Below are positions 1-5,417 of a DNA stretch of 20,719 bases, in pieces (the first letter of the stretch is position 1; each line of letters starts with the position of its first letter). This DNA is from an uncultured Collinsella sp. (GTDB lineage: Bacteria > Actinomycetota > Coriobacteriia > Coriobacteriales > Coriobacteriaceae). The stretch is taken from assembly GCA_902470345.1 (NCBI GenBank), contig CABRGB010000028.1, positions 1 to 20,719 of the forward strand. The letters run 5' to 3'. Below the pieces are notes generated by a model that was not told where the DNA came from, searched no databases, and saw only the letters and a program-made list of their open reading frames with translations. The position numbers were made by a program, and so were the translations under genes.

Positions 1-101
1 ACTCCACCTACAACGGCGTCCTTCTGGGCGATCAGCTCGGCACCGTCATCGAGGCACTTGCTGCCGCCGAGCGAGCCGAGAAGCTGGCACAAGCCGTGTA
101 G
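1..101 (+). CDS. prfA: peptide chain release factor 1, C-terminal end (partial)
   Basis: The window opens inside a plus-strand reading frame (first full codon at base 3) that ends at TAG 99-101. The visible 32 residues begin STYNGVLLGDQL and end EKLAQAV. This matches the tail of bacterial release factor 1, where a 'tYNL..vl.GdL..vi.aL...d.a.kL' pattern forms the last helices of domain 1. RF1 recognises UAA and UAG in the ribosomal A site and triggers peptide release. The next plus-strand gene is prmC, whose product methylates the GGQ motif of RF1, and prfA-prmC adjacency is very common in bacteria, so context supports the call. The catalytic GGQ and the codon-recognition loop lie outside the window and could not be checked. 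A strong terminator-like hairpin follows within about 75 bases, so this transcript probably ends before prmC. Confidence 0.75.
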   Translation, partial: STYNGVLLGDQLGTVIEALAAAERAEKLAQAV

Positions 102-104
102 TAG

Positions 105-250
105 GTTCCGCCGTTCTACCGAACGGCGGACCAGCTGACGCTGCGCGCCGCCCAGAGCGACAATTTGTCATTCAAAAGGCAAGGCATGACCAGAAGGTCT
201 ATGCCTCGCCTTTTTCATGCCAACTTGTTCGCTCTGGGCGGCGCTCGCTG
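105..250. repeat. composite hairpin repeat, copy 1, proximal (terminator) module
   Basis: This block has two structures. The first is a 10-bp perfect hairpin (arms 107-116 and 121-130, loop TACC). The second is a long nested stem whose outer arms are 145-163 and 225-244 (19 pairs, one bulge at 229) and whose inner arms are 174-191 and 196-214 around an AGAA loop. It starts four bases after the prfA stop codon. The same block occurs at 15837-15982 directly at the stop codon of the LCP gene. The two copies differ at several stem positions, but both sides of the stem change together. The fold is seen directly; a role as a 3'-end processing, termination or REP-type element is inference. Confidence 0.8.
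174..215. terminator. probable bidirectional intrinsic terminator after prfA
   Basis: The inner stem pairs AAAAGGC (174-180) with GCCTTTT (208-214) and AGGCAT (182-187) with ATGCCT (201-206), then GACC/GGTC around AGAA. It has one A·C mismatch and one bulged T. A run of five T follows on the plus strand (211-215), and the A run at the other side supplies a T run on the minus strand. It would end prfA transcription and isolate prmC. Confidence 0.7.
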
Positions 251-341
251 TCCGCTCTCTACCTGCGGCGTTCTCTTGGGTAGTCATTGGGGGCGTTCTT
301 AAATGACTAGTCAAAAGGGACATTCTTGCGGCACTTGGCAG

Positions 342-422
342 TTGGGGACGCTCCTTTTGTGCCGGCAGTTGGGGACGCTCCTTTTGTGCCGGCAGTTGGG
401 GACGCTCCTTTTGTGCCGGCAG
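342..422 (+). repeat. 27-bp tandem repeat, three perfect units
   Basis: Units run 342-368, 369-395 and 396-422. Each begins TTGGGGACGCTCC and ends GTGCCGGCAG. A fourth, diverged unit starts at 423 and turns into one arm of the hairpin at 427-462. One unit plus a partial unit of the same type is present in copy 2 at about 16083-16127. The units abut with no spacers, so this is not a CRISPR array. Confidence 0.85.
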
Positions 423-426
423 TTGG

Positions 427-462
427 GGACGGTCCTTCGTGGCTGGCTGCGAAGGACCGTCC
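427..462. repeat. 13-bp perfect hairpin inside the REP/MITE-like element
   Basis: GGACGGTCCTTCG at 427-439 pairs perfectly with CGAAGGACCGTCC at 450-462 around a 10-base loop. The pairing extends two more positions outward with one G·T wobble. No T run follows, so it is unlikely to be a simple terminator. It sits where the fourth tandem unit would be. Confidence 0.75.
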
Positions 463-590
463 TCGACAGCTAGTCGTTTAAGAACGTCCCCAATGACTAG
501 GTTGGGCACATTGCTTTGAGATGTTATTCAATCTGTCTTGATGGCCTTTAGGCTGTTTGCCTGCTTAAAGCAATTAACGGTGTGCATCTG

Positions 591-854
591 CTATTGGAAA
601 TATTGCTCGAAAAATTGTCCAAGAAGTCGCGGGGCGATTTTTGATGCGTCGCGCGTCAAGTGATTTGGCAAGTTCTTGGTTAGATATTGGTCAGTTTTGG
701 GGCAACCTTGCCAAAAGCTTGACGGATGCAGATTTAGACGTCGGCGAATGAACGCTTCGACTGCAATCCAAGCAAAAATCTGGGCTGATTCTCGATAATC
801 GCTTCCAATCGCCCCTTGCTGCGTGCCACCCTCGCGTACAATCTGCTCCGACAT
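591..854 (-). CDS. doubtful small hypothetical protein
   Basis: A minus-strand frame of 87 codons runs from ATG at 854 to TAG at 591. I do not recognise the product. It has a plausible globular composition (segments FAWIAVEAF and LLGQFFEQYF, a single WQGC), unlike the repetitive Arg/Ala-rich shadow frames nearby, and its base use is more AT-rich than the neighbouring genes. Against it, no Shine-Dalgarno sequence precedes the ATG, the frame is closed by a stop 18-20 bases upstream, and it faces into the prmC leader. It could be a remnant of a transferred gene or chance. The rest of 501-890 holds no other gene that I can support and no convincing promoter. Confidence 0.25.
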   Translation of the reverse strand: MSEQIVREGGTQQGAIGSDYRESAQIFAWIAVEAFIRRRLNLHPSSFWQGCPKTDQYLTKNLPNHLTRDASKIAPRLLGQFFEQYFQ

Positions 855-890
855 TCGCGCGCCGCCCGGCGCTTAAGAGGGGAGGACCCC

Positions 891-2150
891 ATGGCAAACG
901 AGATCTGGACCATCAAGCGTTGTCTCGAGTGGACCAAGGAGTACCTGGCCGAGCGCGGTGAGGAGCATCCCCGTCTTTCTGCCGAGTGGCTGCTGTGTGC
1001 GGCAACGGGCCTGGCGCGTATCGACTTGTATATGCGCATGGACGAGACGCTCGACGCAGCGCAGCTCGAGACCATGCACGCGGCGGTCGTCCGTCGTGCG
1101 AAGGGCGAGCCGCTGCAGTACATCACCGGTAGCACGCAGTTTCGCATGATCGACGTCGCGTGCGCCCCCGGCGTGCTCATCCCGCGCCCCGAGACCGAGA
1201 TGCTCGTCGAAGAAGTCCTCAATTATCTGGATGCCGAGGTGCTGAGCCCCGAGGCCGCCGCCCGCCAGCGCGTGGAGCTGCCTTGGAACGATGAGGTCGA
1301 GCAGGCGCGCAAGGCCGAGGCCGCGCTGGCCGACGAACGCGCGACCGCCGAGCGCCGTGCCGCCAACCTCACAGCTGCCGACGAGGCGGCGTTGGGTAGC
1401 GACGTGCTCGGTAGCCGCGCCTATGCCGAGGAGCTTGCCGATCGCGAGGCCGAGGAAGCCGCCGCGCAGGCGGCAGAGGTCGAGGCCATGGAAACCCCCG
1501 AGCCCGAGCTCGACGAATACGGCATAGCCATTGAGGGCAACGACCAACAGACGACTCCCGCGCAAGATGCCGCCGAGGCCAACGTGCCTGCCCCAGCCGA
1601 GCCCCGCACTGCCCGCGTTCTCGAGGTCGGTTGCGGCACGGGCTGCATCTCGCTCTCTCTTGCCTGGGAGCGCCGCAGCCATGTCACCTGCACCGCTACC
1701 GATATCGAGCCGCGCGCCATCGAGCTGGCCACCAAAAACCGCGACGCGCTCGGGCTTACGTCCGATGAGGTCGCCTTCAGCCTCACAAACCTGGTGAGCT
1801 CTATCCCCCGCGAGGAATGGGGCACCTTCGACGTGCTCGTCTCCAACCCGCCTTACATTCCGACCGACGTTATGCGCTCGTTGCCGCACGAGGTCAAGGA
1901 CTTCGAGCCCGATTTGGCGCTCGAGGGCGGCGCCGACGGCCTCGATATCTTCCGCCGTCTGCTCAATGCAGCGCCTTACATGCTGCGCGCCGGCGGCTTG
2001 TTTGCCTGCGAGCTCTACGAGGGCGCCCTCGACGCCGCGGCCGAGCTCTGCCGCCAGGCGGGCCTCTCGGACGTGCGCATCGTCCGCGACCTCACCGATC
2101 GTCCCCGCATCGTCCGAGCCATCGTCACCGAGCCCAAACAGCGCCAGTAA
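891..2150 (+). CDS. prmC: peptide chain release factor N5-glutamine methyltransferase with long acidic insert
   Basis: PrmC transfers a methyl group from S-adenosylmethionine to the Gln of the GGQ motif in release factors RF1 and RF2. The 419-residue product shows the N-terminal helical domain (about 1-90), PRPETE (99-104), the SAM-binding motif VLEVGCGTG (243-251), the catalytic NPPYIP (319-324) and the late RAGGLFACEL strand (366-374). I chose ATG 891 because GAGGGGAGG stands just upstream; the frame stays open further back without a better start. Typical PrmC is about 280 residues. The excess lies at about 114-238, a stretch rich in Ala, Glu and Asp inserted between the N-terminal domain and the Rossmann core. 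It is predicted to be helical or disordered and is of unknown role. Unlike the usual tight prfA-prmC pair, 789 bases and a terminator separate the two genes here. Confidence 0.9.
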   Translation: MANEIWTIKRCLEWTKEYLAERGEEHPRLSAEWLLCAATGLARIDLYMRMDETLDAAQLETMHAAVVRRAKGEPLQYITGSTQFRMIDVACAPGVLIPRPETEMLVEEVLNYLDAEVLSPEAAARQRVELPWNDEVEQARKAEAALADERATAERRAANLTAADEAALGSDVLGSRAYAEELADREAEEAAAQAAEVEAMETPEPELDEYGIAIEGNDQQTTPAQDAAEANVPAPAEPRTARVLEVGCGTGCISLSLAWERRSHVTCTATDIEPRAIELATKNRDALGLTSDEVAFSLTNLVSSIPREEWGTFDVLVSNPPYIPTDVMRSLPHEVKDFEPDLALEGGADGLDIFRRLLNAAPYMLRAGGLFACELYEGALDAAAELCRQAGLSDVRIVRDLTDRPRIVRAIVTEPKQRQ

Positions 2151-2164
2151 CATTTATTAACTGG

Positions 2165-2193
2165 TTAGCAAAAATTATAAAGTAGTTTATAAT
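2165..2193 (+). promoter_or_regulatory. promoter of hicAB
   Basis: A perfect -10 box TATAAT (2188-2193) lies 17 bases downstream of TTAGCA (2165-2170; 4 of 6 to the TTGACA consensus). The predicted start near 2200 gives a leader of about 19 bases to hicA. The region is strikingly AT-rich compared with its surroundings. Confidence 0.65.
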
Positions 2194-2194
2194 T
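2173..2194. promoter_or_regulatory. operator palindrome overlapping the hicAB -10 box
   Basis: AATTATAAA (2173-2181) and TTTATAATT (2186-2194) are perfect 9-bp arms around GTAG. The right arm contains the whole -10 box. HicB antitoxins commonly repress their own operon by binding such palindromes through a C-terminal DNA-binding domain. The site and its position are seen; binding by this HicB is inferred. Confidence 0.6.
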
Positions 2195-2218
2195 AGGACG
2201 GCTGAAAGAGGTCGGCCC

Positions 2219-2404
2219 ATGCAACCTCCTACCTTTCGGGAAATCATTGCCCTACTCAAGCACGATGGATTCGTGAAGGTCGCGCAAGTCGGTAGTCATG
2301 CTAAGTATGTTTACGGTGACCGCGTTGTCACCGTGAACGGTTCTGGTGGTGATCGACCAAAGAAGGGCACGTGGGCAAGTATTCGTCGCCAAGCTGGATG
2401 GTAG
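2219..2404 (+). CDS. hicA: HicA family mRNA interferase toxin
   Basis: The 61-residue product is a HicA/YcfA-like toxin, a small double-stranded-RNA-binding-fold protein that cleaves mRNA and arrests translation when its antitoxin is lost. It shows the family layout: an N-terminal helix (REIIALLKHDGF), then GSHAKY with the catalytic His at residue 27, the VVTVNG strand, and the C-terminal KKGTWASIRRQAGW helix. The length is normal for the family. AAGAGG (2206-2211) lies 7 bases before the ATG. hicB starts 11 bases after the stop, so the two form one operon led by the promoter and palindrome at 2165-2194. The pair interrupts the prmC-tsaC neighbourhood and has a more AT-rich leader than its neighbours, which suggests acquisition. 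Confidence 0.88.
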   Translation: MQPPTFREIIALLKHDGFVKVAQVGSHAKYVYGDRVVTVNGSGGDRPKKGTWASIRRQAGW

Positions 2405-2415
2405 TTGGAGGCAAA

Positions 2416-2862
2416 ATGAGGCAGCGATTTACCTATGACTGCGTTCTCATAAAAGAAGACGACGGTTACTGCGCTAGCTTCCCGCAGATTCCCGGCGCCT
2501 TTGCCGATGGCGATACGCGCGAAGAAGCGATTGCCCATGCCACCGAGGCACTGATGGCGTTTTTGGCCGACGACCTCAACAACGGTTTGACTCCGGCAGG
2601 GTACGAACGCTCGGCCGAGGTCGTGACCCTTTCAGTCGAAATCGACCACGAGGACGCTCGGGAAGCGGCGTGCCGAACATTTAAAGACGCAGCTCTGGAC
2701 CTCAAAGTTTCCGCTCCGCGGATTACCGCGCTGGTCAAAGCCGGAAAGCTCGATGTTGAACTCGTCGACGGCCGTCGGATGATAACGATAGACAGCATCG
2801 AGCGCTACGCCGCCCAAGAACGCCACGCCGGCAGGCCAAAGAAGTTCGTCGCAGTCCAATAA
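2416..2862 (+). CDS. hicB: HicB family antitoxin with excisionase-like C-terminal domain
   Basis: The product is 148 residues. Residues 1-60 match the HicB partial RNase-H fold (YDCVLIKEDDGYCASFPQIPGAF, then GDTREEAIAHATEALMAFL), which plugs the HicA active site. Residues about 91-133 (DAALDLKVSAPRITALVKAG, then DGRRMITIDSIERYA) look like a MerR/excisionase-type helix-turn-helix rather than the ribbon-helix-helix or Xre-type domain more often seen in HicB. That domain probably binds the palindrome at 2173-2194 for autorepression. I chose ATG 2416 because GGAGG (2407-2411) precedes it; the 15-codon upstream extension would overlap hicA and lacks a Shine-Dalgarno sequence. The C-terminus is basic (GRPKK). 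Confidence 0.85.
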   Translation: MRQRFTYDCVLIKEDDGYCASFPQIPGAFADGDTREEAIAHATEALMAFLADDLNNGLTPAGYERSAEVVTLSVEIDHEDAREAACRTFKDAALDLKVSAPRITALVKAGKLDVELVDGRRMITIDSIERYAAQERHAGRPKKFVAVQ

Positions 2863-2996
2863 CCCCCTCACTTTCACCGACTACTAGAGCCGCTCACCAA
2901 ACCAACATGCGCTCTGGGCAAATAGGTTGAACGTTTCGTGCGAGAATGCCCCACAGTAAACAAACTTTCACCAGAGCGTAAGGGGCTGGCATACAC
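2863..2996. other. hicB-tsaC intergenic region with distant inverted repeat
   Basis: CGCTCTGG (2910-2917) and CCAGAGCG (2971-2978) form a perfect 8-bp inverted repeat 53 bases apart. The 10-mer CGCTCTGGGC (2910-2919) is identical to bases 230-239 in the outer arm of repeat copy 1. A TTGAAC (2927-2932) could be a -35 box, but no good -10 follows. The promoter of tsaC remains unplaced. Confidence 0.35.
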
Positions 2997-3740
2997 ATGC
3001 AGACGGTCTATCGGGTATTCGAGGGAGCGCGTGAGCCGCATCGGCTCGCCGTCGAGCGTACGGCCGAGGTACTCCGCTGTGGCGGCTTGGCCCTGATCCC
3101 GACCGAGACCGTCTATGGTGTCGCCGTGGCAGTCAACGCCTTCTCGGACGCCCTGCCCCAAGATACAAGCGAATTCCCATCGTGGCCGCGTGATCCGCAG
3201 GCTGCCGTCAATGGCGCCGCAGTGCCCGCACTCGGCACCGGTTACCGTCGCATCTTTACCCTCAAGCAGCGCGAGCTTACCCAAACGGTCGCCTGGCTGG
3301 TCGGTGATGCCGGGGCCCTCGACCGCTACGGTGTAGATATTCCGGAAGGGGCCCGCGCGCTTGCCCGACGATGCTGGCCGGGCGCCCTGACTATCGTGGT
3401 CAAGGCAGCCCCCTGCGTGCCGACCTTTATGCGCGCTGCCGACGACACGGTGGCCCTTCGCGCGTCGGCCTCTCCCGTGGTCCAAGCGCTCATCCGCGCG
3501 TGCGGCAGTCCGCTTGCCTGCACCAGCGCCAACACGCACGGCGCGCCCGCGCCGGCAAGCTTTGCCGACGTTGAGGACCGCATTCTGGAGGGGGTCGATG
3601 TGGCCGTCGACGCGGGCGAGACCCCGTGCCGCGACGCTTCGACCATCGTGGCGTTTAAGCATGGCGAGCTCCGGATCCTGCGCCAAGGCGCGCTTCCCGC
3701 ATCAGAGATCGAGCGGGTCCTGTCCGACCCGATGCAATAG
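2997..3740 (+). CDS. tsaC: L-threonylcarbamoyladenylate synthase (Sua5/YrdC/TsaC family)
   Basis: The enzyme makes threonylcarbamoyl-AMP from threonine, bicarbonate and ATP, the first step of t6A37 modification of ANN-decoding tRNAs. In the 247-residue product I see IPTETVYG (34-41), the Lys-x-Arg pair in LKQRE (89-93), RRCWPGALTIVV (124-135), the nucleotide-binding TSAN (176-179) and STIV (215-218). These are the YrdC-domain landmarks. There is no C-terminal Sua5 domain, so it is the short TsaC type. An extra segment of roughly 35 residues (about 47-83) separates the TVYG strand from the RIF..K.R helix, where most family members run straight on. ATG 2997 follows an AAGGGG stretch. glpK follows after 13 bases with a strong Shine-Dalgarno sequence, so the two are probably cotranscribed. 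The same gene follows prfA-prmC in many bacteria. Confidence 0.88.
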   Translation: MQTVYRVFEGAREPHRLAVERTAEVLRCGGLALIPTETVYGVAVAVNAFSDALPQDTSEFPSWPRDPQAAVNGAAVPALGTGYRRIFTLKQRELTQTVAWLVGDAGALDRYGVDIPEGARALARRCWPGALTIVVKAAPCVPTFMRAADDTVALRASASPVVQALIRACGSPLACTSANTHGAPAPASFADVEDRILEGVDVAVDAGETPCRDASTIVAFKHGELRILRQGALPASEIERVLSDPMQ

Positions 3741-3753
3741 AAAGGTGTAAGCG

Positions 3754-5295
3754 ATGTCGTTGAATCTAGGTAGCCTGGGTATGGAAGACGCCTCGTTTAG
3801 CTTTGGCGGTTCCTACATCATGGCGCTCGACTGCGGCACCACCTCGGTACTCGCGACCATCGTCGACGAGTACGGCTGCATCGTCGCCCAGGCGCGTCGT
3901 AGCGTCAAAACCAGCTTCCCGTGCCCCGGCTGGGTGGAGCAGGATCCCACGGAGGTGCTTGCCAGCCAGATCGGCGTGATGATGGAGGTCCAGTTTAAGA
4001 GCGGCATCCATTCCGATCGCATCGCCGCCATTGGTATCTCCAACCAGCGCGAGACCACGGTGGTGTGGGACCGCATAAGCGGCCAACCCATCTATAACGC
4101 CATCGTGTGGCAATGCCGTCGCACCGCACCTCTGATCGACGAGCTGGTCGAGAAGGGCTGCGAGGAGCTGGTGCGTTCCCGCACCGGCCTTACGCTCGAC
4201 CCGTATTTCTCGGCCTCCAAGGTGCAGTGGATTCTCGACAACGTTGACGGCGCACGCGAGAGCGCGGCGGCGGGCGACCTCATGTTTGGCACCATCGATA
4301 CCTGGCTCATCTACAACCTCACCGGCGGCCAAACCTTTGCCACCGACTACACCAATGCCAGCCGCACGGCGCTTTTTAATATCCATACGCTCGATTGGGA
4401 CGACGACCTGCTGGCGCTCTTTGATGTTCCACGTTCCATGATGCCCGAGGTTCGCTGGAGCTCGGGCGACTACGGCCGCGTCGCGAGCGACATCATGACC
4501 AACATGCCGCCCATCATGGGTGTGGCGGGTGACCAGCAGGCGTCGCTGTTCGGTCACTGCTGCTTCCATCCCGGCCAGACCAAAAACACCTATGGCACGG
4601 GCTGCTTTATGCTCATGAACACCGGCGACGAGATCGTCGAATCCAAGAATGGCCTGGTCTCCACCATCGGTATCGCTGCGAACGGCAAGGTCAGCTATGC
4701 GCTCGAGGGCTCTATTTTTGCCGCCGGCTCAACGATGAACTGGCTGCGCGACAACATGGGCGTTATCTCCAACGTATCCGAATCGGCACAGCTCGCCTCC
4801 TCGATCGGCGATAACGAGGGATGCTACTTTGTCCCCGCTTTCGCGGGCTTGGGGGCACCTTGGTGGGACGCGCACGCCCGCGGCATCGTATGCGGTCTGA
4901 CCGGCGCCTCGAGTCGCGCGACCATCGTGCGTGCCGCTTGCGAGTCCATGGCCTATCAGAGCTATGACGTGCTGCGTGCCATGGAGCAGGACGTGGGTCT
5001 TTCGATTGAGCGCCTGTCCGTCGATGGCGGCGCCTCGCGCAACGAGTTCATCATGCAGTTCCAGGCAGACTTGCTGGATATCCCCGTACTGCAATGTGAG
5101 TCGGTGGAGACAACGGCGATCGGTGCCGCGTATCTGGCGGGCCTCGCGGTTGGGTATTGGGAGGATCTGGAGGAGCTGGAGCAAAACACCCAGATCGTCA
5201 AGACATTCCATCCCCATATGTCCGTTGAACGTCGCGAGCACAACCTGGACGGTTGGCACGATGCGGTCAGGCGTTCGCTCAGCACCGCTCAATAG
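3754..5295 (+). CDS. glpK: glycerol kinase
   Basis: GlpK phosphorylates glycerol with ATP to sn-glycerol 3-phosphate in the cytoplasm. The 513-residue product follows the FGGY kinase pattern end to end: LDCGTTS (25-31, phosphate-binding), GWVEQDP, NQRETTVVW, NAIVWQCRR, DYTNASRT, GDQQASLFG, KNTYGTGCFML, GAPWWD, RVSVDGG-like LSVDGGASRNEF, and TAIGAAYLAGL. AAAGGTG (3741-3747) lies 6 bases before ATG 3754, so the roughly 20-residue N-terminal extension compared with E. coli GlpK appears genuine. Two oddities are visible. Cys replaces the usual Gln in ALDQGTTS. The Gly/Arg loop that binds fructose 1,6-bisphosphate in the E. coli enzyme (GGKGGTR) is missing, so that allosteric control is unlikely. 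No glycerol facilitator or glycerol-phosphate oxidase gene is nearby. Confidence 0.93.
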   Translation: MSLNLGSLGMEDASFSFGGSYIMALDCGTTSVLATIVDEYGCIVAQARRSVKTSFPCPGWVEQDPTEVLASQIGVMMEVQFKSGIHSDRIAAIGISNQRETTVVWDRISGQPIYNAIVWQCRRTAPLIDELVEKGCEELVRSRTGLTLDPYFSASKVQWILDNVDGARESAAAGDLMFGTIDTWLIYNLTGGQTFATDYTNASRTALFNIHTLDWDDDLLALFDVPRSMMPEVRWSSGDYGRVASDIMTNMPPIMGVAGDQQASLFGHCCFHPGQTKNTYGTGCFMLMNTGDEIVESKNGLVSTIGIAANGKVSYALEGSIFAAGSTMNWLRDNMGVISNVSESAQLASSIGDNEGCYFVPAFAGLGAPWWDAHARGIVCGLTGASSRATIVRAACESMAYQSYDVLRAMEQDVGLSIERLSVDGGASRNEFIMQFQADLLDIPVLQCESVETTAIGAAYLAGLAVGYWEDLEELEQNTQIVKTFHPHMSVERREHNLDGWHDAVRRSLSTAQ

Positions 5296-5417
5296 GGCTG
5301 CGACGGGGCACTCGATACAACAAACCGTTAAACTTATGCACGGCGCGAGGCAACAACGTCGCCATGCGCCTTGTCAGCAAGGCCATCTTCCGGCCGAAAC
5401 GAAAGGGGCATCAACCC

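Larger units (their letters stand above)
280..500. mobile_element. REP/MITE-like element with terminal inverted repeats
   Basis: The left end (280-309) and the reverse complement of the right end (471-500) match at 27 of 30 positions. Each end is itself an imperfect palindrome: TAGTCATT at 281-288 with AATGACTA at 302-309, and TAGTCGTT at 471-478 with AATGACTA at 492-499. The element encodes no protein that I believe. Inside are three perfect 27-bp tandem units and a 13-bp perfect hairpin (427-439 with 450-462). Two hairpin ends in opposite orientation resemble a REP doublet (BIME), the class of repeat moved by REP-associated Y1 transposases. A GTAG tetranucleotide at 280-283 is suggestive, because known REP hairpins carry GTAG next to their base. 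No transposase gene is in the window, so mobilisation in trans is an inference. Confidence 0.55.

Noticed and set aside
342..440. Possible CRISPR array
   Set aside because: The 27-bp units abut each other without spacers, and no cas gene is present.
168..509. Minus-strand 113-codon frame with repeated KERPQLPAQ-type residues
   Set aside because: The repetition comes from the 27-bp DNA repeat (a multiple of three), the frame crosses the terminator and inverted repeats, and no family resemblance or ribosome site is seen.
873..2153. Minus-strand 426-codon frame opposite prmC
   Set aside because: It mirrors prmC, including the Ala/Glu-rich insert; no ribosome site or motif supports it.
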